The translations under genes were made by a program, and so were the position numbers. Under the pieces are notes generated by a model. The model saw only the letters and a program-made list of their open reading frames with translations. It was not told where the DNA came from and did not search any database. DNA of 25,320 bases from CAYGUK01 sp964352985 (GTDB taxonomy: Bacteria > Pseudomonadota > Gammaproteobacteria > JAHCLG01). Shown piece after piece: positions 1 to 8,009 of this stretch. Location of the stretch: contig CAYGUK010000054.1 in NCBI GenBank assembly GCA_964352985.1, positions 1-25,320 of the forward strand, written 5' to 3'. The first letter of the stretch is position 1, and every line of letters begins with the position of its first letter.

Positions 1-195
1 CACCTACTTGCCGCCCGCCCCCTGAACACCCGCTATGCAAAACAAGTTCAATGCATAGAACGGTCAACTTTTTTATTTAATGATAAAGGTTTTTTACATC
101 AAGAATGGCGCAAAGTTAAAGTCAAAGAACATATTTCTGAAGTCTTAGATGCAGTAAAAACGTTAAATAAATTAAAACCAAAGCACCAGGATTGA
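1..195 (+). CDS. bcp: Peroxiredoxin, Bcp/PrxQ type (C-terminal fragment)
   Basis: The frame is open from the first base and ends with TGA at 193-195, giving 64 residues of the C-terminal part of a protein. The stretch IERSTFLFNDKG followed by WRKVKVKEHISEVLDAV matches the end of thioredoxin-dependent thiol peroxidases of the bacterioferritin-comigratory (Bcp/PrxQ) family, where an I-x-R-[ST]-TF strand precedes a KVKV-x-x-H helix. Such enzymes reduce hydroperoxides in the cytosol using thioredoxin. The peroxidatic cysteine lies upstream of the window and cannot be seen. The first ten or so residues do not resemble the usual family sequence and are coded by unusually GC-rich DNA. The family call rests on the C-terminal motif only. 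Confidence 0.75.
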   Translation, partial: HLLAARPLNTRYAKQVQCIERSTFLFNDKGFLHQEWRKVKVKEHISEVLDAVKTLNKLKPKHQD

Positions 196-208
196 TGCTT
201 CGGTTTTT
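175..208 (+). terminator. Rho-independent terminator of the peroxiredoxin gene
   Basis: An 11-bp stem (175-185 with 196-206, one mismatch) encloses a 10-nt loop that contains the stop codon of the peroxiredoxin gene, and it runs directly into a T-tract. The left arm therefore lies inside the coding region, an economical arrangement. Confidence 0.75.
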
Positions 209-241
209 ATTATCACGTTACCTTTTTTTTGAACTAGCCGC

Positions 242-259
242 CATATCTATGAAGATATG
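242..259. repeat. Small inverted repeat (7-bp stem)
   Basis: CATATCT at 242-248 pairs with AGATATG at 253-259 around a 4-nt loop. No T-run follows on either strand, so it is not a classical terminator. In sequence this AT-rich it may be chance. Confidence 0.35.
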
Positions 260-568
260 AAATCAGGCAGTTGTCCAATCACTTAATTTATTTTTAACCC
301 TTTAAAAACCTGTTTGTAGAGAAACTCTTTAGTATTAAATATAGTGCATACATTAAATCTTGCAACTAAAATAATCGGTTATTTTTATTTGACTTTTTCA
401 CATTCTTTGATTTATTTTACTCTTTAAGTAATTGATTGTTGGCCAGCGATGTTTAGTTTGATTTCAATACATTACACAGCAGAATGTAAGAAATTAACTC
501 TATTTATATAACTACAATAACTTACAATTAAATTTGCTCCAAGTGCTAGCAATTCCTTCAGGAACCAG

Positions 569-574
569 TATAAT
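569..574 (+). promoter_or_regulatory. Possible -10 box of the 608 gene
   Basis: A TATAAT hexamer lies 34 bp upstream of the GTG start at 608. No convincing -35 hexamer sits 16-18 bp upstream, so the call is weak. Confidence 0.3.
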
Positions 575-596
575 TTACATGCATAATATACAGATT

Positions 597-600
597 AAGG
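597..600 (+). promoter_or_regulatory. Ribosome binding site fixing a GTG start at 608
   Basis: AAGG lies 7 nt before the GTG at 608 but only 1 nt before the in-frame TTG at 602. The spacing favours GTG 608 as the initiation codon. Confidence 0.55.
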
Positions 601-607
601 CTTGCTT

Positions 608-931
608 GTGTTTAAAAAAGTTATATTAACTATTTCTATTTTATTTTGTTTTGGGCTAGCTCATGCAAATTGTCAACTTAGCTCAGGTAAATGGACAGGC
701 TATTATCATACTGTCTTTAATTATACTGGGAAGGTAAAAGCATATATCAAAGTTGATAAACGTGGTGCTTTTTCCGGTAATTACCACTCTGATAATAAAC
801 CTATTAAACAGTTAACAGGCTATTGCAAAGGCAATATTATCTATATTAACGGTGGACTAAAAGGCACCTATAAACAAAAATCAATGAACCTGAGTAATGA
901 TTTAGTAAAAATATTCTTGAGTAAAGTTTAA
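608..931 (+). CDS. Small secreted protein of unknown function
   Basis: The gene encodes 107 aa from the GTG at 608. Residues 1-20 form a clear Sec signal peptide: MFKK, then a hydrophobic core ending in AHA, giving a mature protein that begins NCQL. The mature part is rich in glycine, tyrosine and short alternating strands (GKWTGYY, AYIKVD, GAFSGNY), which suggests a small beta-sheet domain. Two mature cysteines, C22 and C73, could form a disulfide in the periplasm. I do not recognise a family. Its stop is 6 nt from the convergent response-regulator gene. An in-frame TTG at 602 would add two residues but has poor ribosome-site spacing. Confidence 0.65.
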   Translation: MFKKVILTISILFCFGLAHANCQLSSGKWTGYYHTVFNYTGKVKAYIKVDKRGAFSGNYHSDNKPIKQLTGYCKGNIIYINGGLKGTYKQKSMNLSNDLVKIFLSKV

Positions 932-937
932 TATTTT

Positions 938-1567
938 TCAAACATATTTATCTTGTTCAGTTTGTAACGCACTATACGCCATGCTTACTAACTCCGCTAA
1001 AGTTTTAACTTGCATTTTCTTCATAACTTTAGCGCGATGTAATTCAGCAGTATTCGGGCTTATCCCTAATTGACTTGCGATTGCTTTTGTTGAATTTCCT
1101 TCAATCATTAACAACATGACTTCATGCTCTCTGGGCGTCAGTTGATGTTCCAAAGATTGATATACTTCTTTTTTTGCTAAAGCTTCACGATTTTTGGTAT
1201 CGATACGAATCGCTCTATTAATTGACTCTAATAGCATTTGGTTATTCACAGGCTTTGTTAAAAAATCGACAGCTTGCTTTTTCATCGCTCTAACTGCCAT
1301 AGGCACATCACCATGGGCTGTTACAAAAATTACAGGGATATTTATACCTCGAGATAATAATATATCTTGTAGCTCTAAACCTGAAACTTCAGGCATGCGA
1401 ACATCCAAAATCAAGCACCCTGATTCATTTCGGTAGTTATCTAAAAATGCTTGAGCATTGTTGAAGATTTTTACGGAATATCCCACTGATTCAATTAACC
1501 AACTCATTGCTTGAGTCACTGCGTCATCATCATCAACTACAAAAATTGTCGCTATTTCCTTGTTCAT
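938..1567 (-). CDS. FixJ-family response regulator (REC-LuxR HTH)
   Basis: The 209-aa protein has an N-terminal receiver domain (about 6-122) and a C-terminal LuxR-type helix-turn-helix (about 140-202). The acidic pocket VVDDDD (10-15), phosphoacceptor D55 in LDVRMP, T83 in VTAHGD and K105 in TKP are all present, so phosphorylation chemistry should be intact. LTPREHEVMLLM and SPNTAELHRAKVMKKM are typical of FixJ/TodT/TtrR-type DNA-binding domains. It starts 8 nt after the histidine kinase stop with a GAGGG ribosome site, so the two form a cognate pair. It probably activates transcription when phosphorylated by that kinase. Targets cannot be told from the sequence. No terminator is visible after it. 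Confidence 0.93.
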   Translation of the reverse strand: MNKEIATIFVVDDDDAVTQAMSWLIESVGYSVKIFNNAQAFLDNYRNESGCLILDVRMPEVSGLELQDILLSRGINIPVIFVTAHGDVPMAVRAMKKQAVDFLTKPVNNQMLLESINRAIRIDTKNREALAKKEVYQSLEHQLTPREHEVMLLMIEGNSTKAIASQLGISPNTAELHRAKVMKKMQVKTLAELVSMAYSALQTEQDKYV

Positions 1568-1575
1568 TTTTCCCT

Positions 1576-3513
1576 CTATTGTAAAGGCAGTGAAATAATA
1601 AATTGCATACCACTATTGTTGGATAAATTTTTAACTTTAATCTGACCACCATGTGCCTCAATGATCCGTTTTGATATAGATAAACCCATACCCATTCCTG
1701 TTGCTTTCGTTGTAAAAAATGGTTCAAAAATTATAGTTAAAAGTTTTTCATCTATTACAGGACCAGTATTTGATATTATAATCTCGATATTATTCTCTGC
1801 AATAGTCAACGTTGAAATATTCAGAATTCTTTCTGTTACTTCCATCATTGCTTCGACTGCATTATAAATTATATTCAAAATTACTTGTTCAAGTTGTATT
1901 TTATCAGCTTTTACTTGGTTCAATGGTGACTGCAAATCAATTTCAATTTGAATATTCCCCTTTTTAAGATGAAAATTACAAAAATTAATAGCCGTATTTA
2001 TCACTTCATGAATATTAATAGAATCTTTTGTTAATTCCCCTTTTTGTAATAAGGGTTTTAAACTATTAATGATAGAACCCGCTCGTTCTGCTTGCGCTAC
2101 AATTTTATTTAGTACTTCTGCAATTTCTTCTGTTAAATTTATATTTTTTATTTTTTCTAGACACCCACCAGAATAATGTACGATGGAAGTTAAAGGTTGA
2201 TTTAATTCATGTGCCAAACTTGTCATTAACTCGCCAGCAACATTTACACGCGAATAATAAGCCATTTCAGATAAATGTTGATGTAATTCTTCTTCGGCTT
2301 TATGTCGCATCTCGATTTCATTTTTTAACTCTTTGTTGGTTTGGCTTAATTGACTCGTTCTTGAAGCGACCAACGTTTCAAGTCTATTTTTTTCCTGTTT
2401 TAAATATGTCGTGTCTCTCGCTACTGCATAAATAATATCATTTTCCCGATCAGGATAGGCTGACCAAGCAAGCCAACATATATCGCCATTTTTTTTAATA
2501 TATCTGTTTTCGAAATAATAGGTAATATTGCCATTTTTTAATTCGGATAATTCTTTTAAAGTATTATCAATGTCATCTGGGTGAATAAACTGAATAAAGG
2601 GTTTGCTTACCAATTCACTTTCACTATACCCCAATAAACTTGACATAGCGGGATTTACTCGTTTAAAAACACCCGCAAAATTTGCGACACATAATATATC
2701 AATTGAAAGATTAAATAATTGATCACGCTCAAAAATTATTTGCTCTCTTAATGAAATATCGGTAATAATACTTATAAACCCACTTAAATTACCTAGATTA
2801 TCATAAACATAATTCCAATCATTTTGTAGTTTTAAAATTTTATTTGAACGAGTCAAACCTTTGTTGAAATAAGGTATGGGTTTAGGTAATTTTTTGATAA
2901 TTGTGATTAATTTTTGTTGTAAATGAAATTTTTGTTCTTCATCTACAGCATGATGCCAAATTGACTCGTTCATTAACTCTGAAACTGAGTATTCAAACAA
3001 ATTAGCATAAGAAACATTACAGTAATTAATTCTTCCCGATAAATCATACTCTACAATACCATGAGGAATAGTGTCGATCAGTGTGCGATAACGTTTTTCA
3101 TTTTTAACTAATAAATCATTTGTTTTCATACGGTCAGAAATATCATTTGCAATGAAAAGTAAACCAACATTTTTATTCTGTTTTTTCAGTACATTTACAC
3201 GTGTGGAATACCATGTTAGCGAATTGTTAGGACCTGTACCCATAAACTCAAAAGTTGAAACACAGTTATTCTGTATTGTATGTTGAATTTGCTTTTTAAC
3301 TTCATCATGAAAATCTAAATTGATAAAGGAATAAATACTATTATTAATAACATCCTCATGGGATAATCCTGTTAATAATTTATTAATGTATTTAAATTTA
3401 CAATCAAGATCTGTAATCATTATAAAATCGGGCGCATGTTTAACTAGACTCCGCCAACAATCAGACTCTAATTCATCAGAATTTATTGCAGAAAAGTCAC
3501 TGCACTCAATCAA
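1576..3513 (-). CDS. Soluble multi-PAS sensor histidine kinase (FixL-like)
   Basis: The 645-aa protein has no transmembrane segment. It carries three PAS-type modules (about 20-125, 140-255, 263-372; the third includes IHPDDID and WLAWSAYPD followed by ARDTT, a PAS-PAC signature), a predicted coiled coil (375-415), a HisKA domain with phosphoacceptor H435 in LAHELNQP, and a HATPase_c domain ending at about 645 with the G-box GMGMGLSISKRIIEAHGG near 606. The kinase core looks complete. It should sense a cytoplasmic cue (redox, gas, or a ligand of one PAS) and phosphorylate the downstream FixJ-type regulator. I cannot identify a haem or flavin ligand residue in the PAS domains. Translation starts at TTG 3513, overlapping the TGA of the PerM-like gene by 3 nt (shared TTGA), which points to translational coupling. 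Confidence 0.9.
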   Translation of the reverse strand: MIECSDFSAINSDELESDCWRSLVKHAPDFIMITDLDCKFKYINKLLTGLSHEDVINNSIYSFINLDFHDEVKKQIQHTIQNNCVSTFEFMGTGPNNSLTWYSTRVNVLKKQNKNVGLLFIANDISDRMKTNDLLVKNEKRYRTLIDTIPHGIVEYDLSGRINYCNVSYANLFEYSVSELMNESIWHHAVDEEQKFHLQQKLITIIKKLPKPIPYFNKGLTRSNKILKLQNDWNYVYDNLGNLSGFISIITDISLREQIIFERDQLFNLSIDILCVANFAGVFKRVNPAMSSLLGYSESELVSKPFIQFIHPDDIDNTLKELSELKNGNITYYFENRYIKKNGDICWLAWSAYPDRENDIIYAVARDTTYLKQEKNRLETLVASRTSQLSQTNKELKNEIEMRHKAEEELHQHLSEMAYYSRVNVAGELMTSLAHELNQPLTSIVHYSGGCLEKIKNINLTEEIAEVLNKIVAQAERAGSIINSLKPLLQKGELTKDSINIHEVINTAINFCNFHLKKGNIQIEIDLQSPLNQVKADKIQLEQVILNIIYNAVEAMMEVTERILNISTLTIAENNIEIIISNTGPVIDEKLLTIIFEPFFTTKATGMGMGLSISKRIIEAHGGQIKVKNLSNNSGMQFIISLPLQ

Positions 3514-4595
3514 TTATGTGCTTCCTCATTTGAAATTTTAACGTCGTGTTGTCCCTTAGGCCAAGCAGTGATCACCGCTTTGACAACAGTCGCTAACGGA
3601 ATAGCGAAGAAAATACCCCAAAAACCCCATATTCCCCCAAAAACAAGTATTGCAATTATGATGGCAACCGGATGTAAATTCATTACCTCTGAAAATAAAA
3701 CGGGTACTAATATATTGGCATCGATCGTAACAATAATGGCATAAACTAAAATTAAATAAAAAAATTGTGAAGTCCATCCCCATTGTATGAGGGCAATAAT
3801 AACAACTGGAACTGTCACTAAAATTGCACCAATATAAGGAATAATAACAGATATTCCGACCAGGGCACCTAATAGTAAAGCATATTGTAAATGCATTAAT
3901 AAAAAAGCAATATATGTGATAAAGCCAATAATGATGGTCTCCATAATCTTACCACTCACATAATTGCTAATTTGTTCATTCACTTCACGCCAAACTTGTA
4001 ATATTAAACGACGATCTCTTGGCATAAATTGTCTAAACCAATTCATCAAAATCTTTTTATCCATTAAATAAAAATAAATTAATAATGGCACTAATACCAA
4101 ATAAATAACAACTTGAATAATTCCAGGGATAGAATTAAGGGAATAGGAAAATATCAATTGGCCTAAATGGGCCATTTGTGTTTTTGATTCTGCAATAACA
4201 TGCTCGACTTGAGTGACGGTAATATAATCTGGATATTTTTTAGGAAGATGCATTAGCATTGCTTGTAATCGATTCAACATTGAAGGAATTTCATTAATAA
4301 AATTTGAAACTTGTCGCCATAATAACGGTAAAATCCCGAGCAATAATAATAAAACCAATGAAATAAATACTAAAAATACAATAATGACAGCCAATGAATG
4401 TGGAATTTTACATCGTTCTAATAATCGTACAATTGATTGTAATAAATATGCTAATACTAACGATACAAAGGCGGGTGCAAGCATATTACCCATGTAAATA
4501 ATCACTAGAAAAAGAAATATTAAAGAAAAAAGCAGAATAACTGCTTCAGGTTCTGAAAAAAATCGTTGAAACCATTGCTTGATGATGTTGAACAT
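3510..4595 (-). CDS. AI-2E/PerM family membrane protein
   Basis: The 361-aa protein has a hydrophobic pair at 17-65, a long amphipathic middle region (about 85-150, with VSNFINEIPSMLNRLQAM) and a C-terminal block of membrane segments (about 155-345) containing LVPLLIYFYLMDKK and GALVGISVIIPYIGAI. This order and length match the AI-2E transporter (PerM/YdiK/YhhT) family of inner-membrane proteins, whose substrates are mostly unproven: AI-2 export and ion antiport have been reported for some members. It is the first gene of an operon with the two-component pair, overlapping the kinase start. The gap to ribH is 93 nt, with no strong terminator between them, so read-through from the rib operon is possible. 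The ribosome site is weak. Confidence 0.88.
   Translation of the reverse strand: MFNIIKQWFQRFFSEPEAVILLFSLIFLFLVIIYMGNMLAPAFVSLVLAYLLQSIVRLLERCKIPHSLAVIIVFLVFISLVLLLLLGILPLLWRQVSNFINEIPSMLNRLQAMLMHLPKKYPDYITVTQVEHVIAESKTQMAHLGQLIFSYSLNSIPGIIQVVIYLVLVPLLIYFYLMDKKILMNWFRQFMPRDRRLILQVWREVNEQISNYVSGKIMETIIIGFITYIAFLLMHLQYALLLGALVGISVIIPYIGAILVTVPVVIIALIQWGWTSQFFYLILVYAIIVTIDANILVPVLFSEVMNLHPVAIIIAILVFGGIWGFWGIFFAIPLATVVKAVITAWPKGQHDVKISNEEAHN
3523..3526 (-). promoter_or_regulatory. Ribosome binding site for the kinase TTG start
   Basis: AGGA on the minus strand lies 9 nt upstream of TTG 3513 and within the end of the preceding gene. No ATG or GTG is available in frame before the first PAS core, so this site supports the rare TTG start. 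Confidence 0.5.
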
Positions 4596-4688
4596 TAATA
4601 CTATGCAAATCCATTTAAAAACCCTACTTCATTGTGCCATATGCAGGAAAAAGTAACTAGTAAGAAGTCATAGTATTTTAGTTTAAAA

Positions 4689-5123
4689 CTATTTATTAGA
4701 AATCGTTTGTAATTTATCTATCATTTCTAAGGCAATATCTGCAGCCTCTCGACCTAAATGTGCTTTTTTTCCACCACTACGATCGAGTGCATCCAAATGC
4801 GAACGTGTTGTTAGTACGGCAAATATAACAGGAATATCATAGGTTAAAGCAACATGTTGACAACCATCACTCACCTGTTGACAGACGTATTGATAATGAT
4901 CAGTAGCACCTTGAATAACAGCACCAATTGCAATAATTGCATCATAAATTTTAGTTTTTGCTAAACATTGTGCTGTAATTGGAATTTCGATAGCACCAGG
5001 TACTTCAACTGACGTAATATTATTTTTTTCTACACCTAATTCTTGAAGTCTAGCAAATGCGCCATCAAATAATCTTGTTGTTATATCTTCGTTAAATCGA
5101 CTTTTTACTATTGCAATTTTCAT
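4689..5123 (-). CDS. ribH: 6,7-dimethyl-8-ribityllumazine synthase
   Basis: The 144-aa protein condenses 5-amino-6-ribitylaminouracil with 3,4-dihydroxy-2-butanone 4-phosphate, the penultimate step of riboflavin synthesis, in the cytosol. Family motifs are present: SRFNEDI (8-14), VPGAIEIP (41-48), GAVIQGATDHYQYV with the catalytic histidine, and the LTTRSHLDAL-GG-GREAA end. It is slightly shorter than the E. coli enzyme (156 aa), missing part of the N-terminal extension. Its ATG overlaps the ribBA stop by one base (TAATG), with GAGGA 6 nt upstream. It is the last gene of the riboflavin operon. Confidence 0.96.
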   Translation of the reverse strand: MKIAIVKSRFNEDITTRLFDGAFARLQELGVEKNNITSVEVPGAIEIPITAQCLAKTKIYDAIIAIGAVIQGATDHYQYVCQQVSDGCQHVALTYDIPVIFAVLTTRSHLDALDRSGGKKAHLGREAADIALEMIDKLQTISNK

Positions 5124-6352
5124 TATTTTTCCTCATCTATATTTTCAAAATTAGACGTGAATATATGACCTAATTTATCGCGCTTCGTTTTTAAATAAGC
5201 CATATTTTCTTTTCTTGGTGTCATTTCTATGGGAACTCTATCAACGATATCAATACCATAACCGCCTATACCATAAATCTTACGTGGATTATTTGTCATT
5301 AAGCGCATTTTAGCAACGCCTAGTTGTCGTAAAATTTGCGAACCTATTCCATAATCACGAGAATCTGCAGGAAAGCCTAATCGATGATTGGCTTCGACAG
5401 TATCAAATCCCTGATCTTGTAACGCATAAGCACGGATTTTATTTACAAACCCAATGCCTCTACCTTCTTGTCGCATATATAATAAAATACCACCATCACG
5501 ACCAATTTGTTCTAAAGCGCGATGTAATTGATCACCACAATCACAACGTTTCGATCCAAAAACATCACCACTTAAACACTCAGAATGAACTCTAACTAAA
5601 CAAGGTTGATCTTTTTTTATATCACCTTTAATTAAAGCGATATGTTGAAGATTATCGGTTAAACTTTCATAAACTTTTACTTCAAAATCACCGAAGGGTT
5701 CTAACGGTAATTTGGAATGCGCAATTTCATTTACTAAACATTCATTTTGTTGACGATAAGAAATTAAATCATTTATCGCTGCAATTTTTAATTGATGTTG
5801 TTTTGCAAATTTAACTAAATCATCTAAACGTGCCATCGTGCCGTCATCATTGAGAATTTCACAAACAACAGCAGCAGGTTTTAAGCCTGCTAACTTTGCT
5901 AAATCTACGCCGCCTTCACTATGGCCTGCTCGAACTAATACGCCACCATCTCTGGCGCGCAATGGAAAAATATGCCCAGGCATGACAATATCATCGGGTG
6001 TTGAATTCTCATCAATTGCTACTTGAATAGTATGCGCGCGATCAGCAGCTGAAATACCTGTTGTTACACCACTTGCAGCTTCAATTGAATAAGTAAAAGC
6101 CGTTTGCCAACGATTTTTACTTTCTGGCACCATTAACGGAATGTTTAAACGATCTAAACTGTCACCTGTCATTGTTAAACAGACTAAGCCACGAGCATGC
6201 TTAATCATAAAATTGATATTTTCAGGTGTTGCAAATTCACCCGCAATAACAAGATCACCCTCATTCTCACGATCTTCGTCATCAACAAGAATAATCATTT
6301 TACCTGCTTTCAAATCAGCAATGGCATCTTCAATCGGGGTAAAGCAAGACAT
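5123..6352 (-). CDS. ribBA: Bifunctional DHBP synthase / GTP cyclohydrolase II
   Basis: The 409-aa protein fuses two activities that supply both branches of riboflavin synthesis. Residues 1-200 are the RibB domain, making 3,4-dihydroxy-2-butanone 4-phosphate from ribulose 5-phosphate, with DDEDRENEGD (24-33) as the acidic metal loop and the family's HARG and GHSEGGVDLA stretches. Residues about 210-400 are the RibA domain, opening GTP, with zinc ligands C259, C270 and C272 in SECLSGD and KRCDCGDQ, then RQEGRGIG and the TNNPRKI stretch. Both halves keep their catalytic motifs, unlike many gammaproteobacterial RibBA proteins that have lost the RibA part. It starts one base after the ribE stop, with an AAGGAG ribosome site inside ribE. 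Confidence 0.95.
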   Translation of the reverse strand: MSCFTPIEDAIADLKAGKMIILVDDEDRENEGDLVIAGEFATPENINFMIKHARGLVCLTMTGDSLDRLNIPLMVPESKNRWQTAFTYSIEAASGVTTGISAADRAHTIQVAIDENSTPDDIVMPGHIFPLRARDGGVLVRAGHSEGGVDLAKLAGLKPAAVVCEILNDDGTMARLDDLVKFAKQHQLKIAAINDLISYRQQNECLVNEIAHSKLPLEPFGDFEVKVYESLTDNLQHIALIKGDIKKDQPCLVRVHSECLSGDVFGSKRCDCGDQLHRALEQIGRDGGILLYMRQEGRGIGFVNKIRAYALQDQGFDTVEANHRLGFPADSRDYGIGSQILRQLGVAKMRLMTNNPRKIYGIGGYGIDIVDRVPIEMTPRKENMAYLKTKRDKLGHIFTSNFENIDEEK

Positions 6353-6353
6353 A

Positions 6354-6953
6354 TTAAACTCCTTCAGCTTTAATGAGCTGCTCGCGTTGTTGGATATTAT
6401 TGATCATAACTTTAACCATCCAATCATATTCGATATTAACAACCGAACTATTTTTTAGATTAGTTCTTTCAAGTGTGTGTGGAATAAGCATACATTTGAA
6501 ATTATCTTTATTTACTTCATTCACCGTTAAACTAATCCCATTAACTGCGACACAACCTTTTTTAAGTAATAAGTGAGATTGGCGAATACCTTGAAAAATA
6601 AATTCGTAATAATCCCCTTTAGGGTTTTGTTCAACAATAGTGGCTACTTCATCGACATGCCCATAAACAATATGACCACCTAATCTATCTTGCAAACAAA
6701 GTGAACGCTCAAGGTTAACATTATCACCTACAGCTAAACTTGCTAAATTAGTTAACGCTAATGTTTCAGGCGAGATATCAATTGAAAATGATTTTTCATC
6801 AAACTGAGTGACTGTTACACAAACACCATTCAATGCAATACTTTCACCTAATTCCAAAGATTCAAATAACGTTTGAACAATTAATTTTTTACCGCCACCA
6901 ATTTCATCTATTGATAAAACTTCACCACAATGATCAACTATACCCGTATACAT
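6354..6953 (-). CDS. ribE: Riboflavin synthase, alpha subunit
   Basis: The 199-aa enzyme dismutates two molecules of 6,7-dimethyl-8-ribityllumazine to riboflavin and the pyrimidine that RibH re-uses. The protein starts with the invariant MYTGIVDHCGEV and consists of two homologous lumazine-binding barrels, about 1-92 and 93-195. The first has the LNGVCVTVTQ motif, the second begins GHIVYGHVDEVATI and carries VNGISLTVNEV. A C-terminal amphipathic helix for trimer formation follows. The gene is called ribE or ribC depending on the species. Its ATG directly abuts the ribD stop without any gap, so the four enzymes should be co-translated from one message. Confidence 0.95.
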   Translation of the reverse strand: MYTGIVDHCGEVLSIDEIGGGKKLIVQTLFESLELGESIALNGVCVTVTQFDEKSFSIDISPETLALTNLASLAVGDNVNLERSLCLQDRLGGHIVYGHVDEVATIVEQNPKGDYYEFIFQGIRQSHLLLKKGCVAVNGISLTVNEVNKDNFKCMLIPHTLERTNLKNSSVVNIEYDWMVKVMINNIQQREQLIKAEGV

Positions 6954-8009
6954 TTAATAGATTACCTCACAATAACTATCAACACCTGCATCATGCCACG
7001 CAGAAGATTTTGCATTTGCGTAAATATTAATTTTTTCAAATACGGGTAATCCATTTTCGCCGATAATATGCGGTGACTGATAAAGATAAAGTTTATTGAG
7101 CCATTGCTTTGAAATTAATTGATGGGCTAAGGTTGCGCCTGCTTCTACCCACAAATCATGAACACCATGCTGTCCAATTAGTGTAAATATAGGTTGTAAT
7201 TTTAAACCCGATTCATCATGTGATATTGGATAACAGTTTACGTTCAGTTGTTTTAATAAATTTATTTTTTCAGACGAAGCATCTTGTCGATGAAATAAAT
7301 GTATTTTTTTCCCAGTTTTAAAAATTCGAGCGCTAAGTGGTAGTCTCGCATGACTATCTAAAATATAAATTGGCTTTGCGACTATATCTTCATTAAATCG
7401 CGCATTTAATTGCGGATCATCTGCTATGATGGTTGTAACGGTTGTTAATATTCCATCACTATACAATCTTTGTTGATGAGTAAATTGATTTAATTCATCT
7501 GATGTTAATTTCACTGGTGTTCGATCTTTGAGTGCAATTTTATTATCTTGACTCATTGCAATTTTTAAAGTGATATAAGGTAATTGATTCCATTGCCAAT
7601 AATGGTAACTTTTATAAAAATCAGCAATCACAGGAATATCCACTTTGATACAATCAATTCCAGCTCGACGCAACACCTCGGCTCCCTGCCCAGAGACATG
7701 TTGATTACTATCATTTGATGCAAAATAAACTTTTTTAATTTTTTTATCGATTATAAAATTAGTACAAGGCGGTGTCTTACCCCAATGCGAACAGGGTTCT
7801 AATGTCGTATATAAAATTGCATCATCTGCCTGACAATTTGTTAATGCAACTCTCTCAGCATGTGGGCTACCTGATTTTTCATGATAACCTTGACCAATTA
7901 TTTTGTCATTTTTAACAACGATAGCACCAACAGCAGGGTTTGGCGAGCAACGACCTTTTCCATTTTGAGCAAGCGTTAGGGCTTTAATAAGATAATTGAT
8001 TTCATCCAT
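6954..8009 (-). CDS. ribD: Bifunctional pyrimidine deaminase/reductase RibD
   Basis: The 351-aa enzyme carries out the second and third steps of riboflavin synthesis: deamination of the pyrimidine from GTP cyclohydrolase II, then NADPH reduction of its ribose. The deaminase domain (1-145) shows SPNPAVGAIVV, zinc ligand H50 and catalytic E52 in HAE, and zinc ligands C73 and C82 in EPCSHWGKTPPC. The reductase domain (150-351) shows PYITLKIAMSQDNKIA, ADDPQLNAR and DLWVEAGATLA. I chose ATG 8009 (MDEINYLIKALTLAQ), where homologues start. A longer in-frame ATG at 8075 would add 22 residues not found in the family. The start lies inside the upstream secreted-protein gene, giving an 8-nt overlap and no good ribosome site of its own, so it probably depends on translation of that gene. 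Confidence 0.93.
   Translation of the reverse strand: MDEINYLIKALTLAQNGKGRCSPNPAVGAIVVKNDKIIGQGYHEKSGSPHAERVALTNCQADDAILYTTLEPCSHWGKTPPCTNFIIDKKIKKVYFASNDSNQHVSGQGAEVLRRAGIDCIKVDIPVIADFYKSYHYWQWNQLPYITLKIAMSQDNKIALKDRTPVKLTSDELNQFTHQQRLYSDGILTTVTTIIADDPQLNARFNEDIVAKPIYILDSHARLPLSARIFKTGKKIHLFHRQDASSEKINLLKQLNVNCYPISHDESGLKLQPIFTLIGQHGVHDLWVEAGATLAHQLISKQWLNKLYLYQSPHIIGENGLPVFEKINIYANAKSSAWHDAGVDSYCEVIY

Larger units (their letters stand above)
209..601. other. Intergenic region without recognisable gene
   Basis: This is about 390 bp of very AT-rich sequence between the peroxiredoxin terminator and the small secreted gene at 608. I see no coding frame with a ribosome site on either strand, no RNA gene and no repeat array. 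It holds a short hairpin at 242-259 and a possible -10 box at 569-574. It may carry the 5' leader of the 608 gene or decayed sequence. Confidence 0.5.

Noticed and set aside
1194..1436. 80-residue plus-strand frame opposite the response regulator
   Set aside because: It is a shadow of a well-conserved gene on the minus strand, has no ribosome site, and its translation has no domain features.
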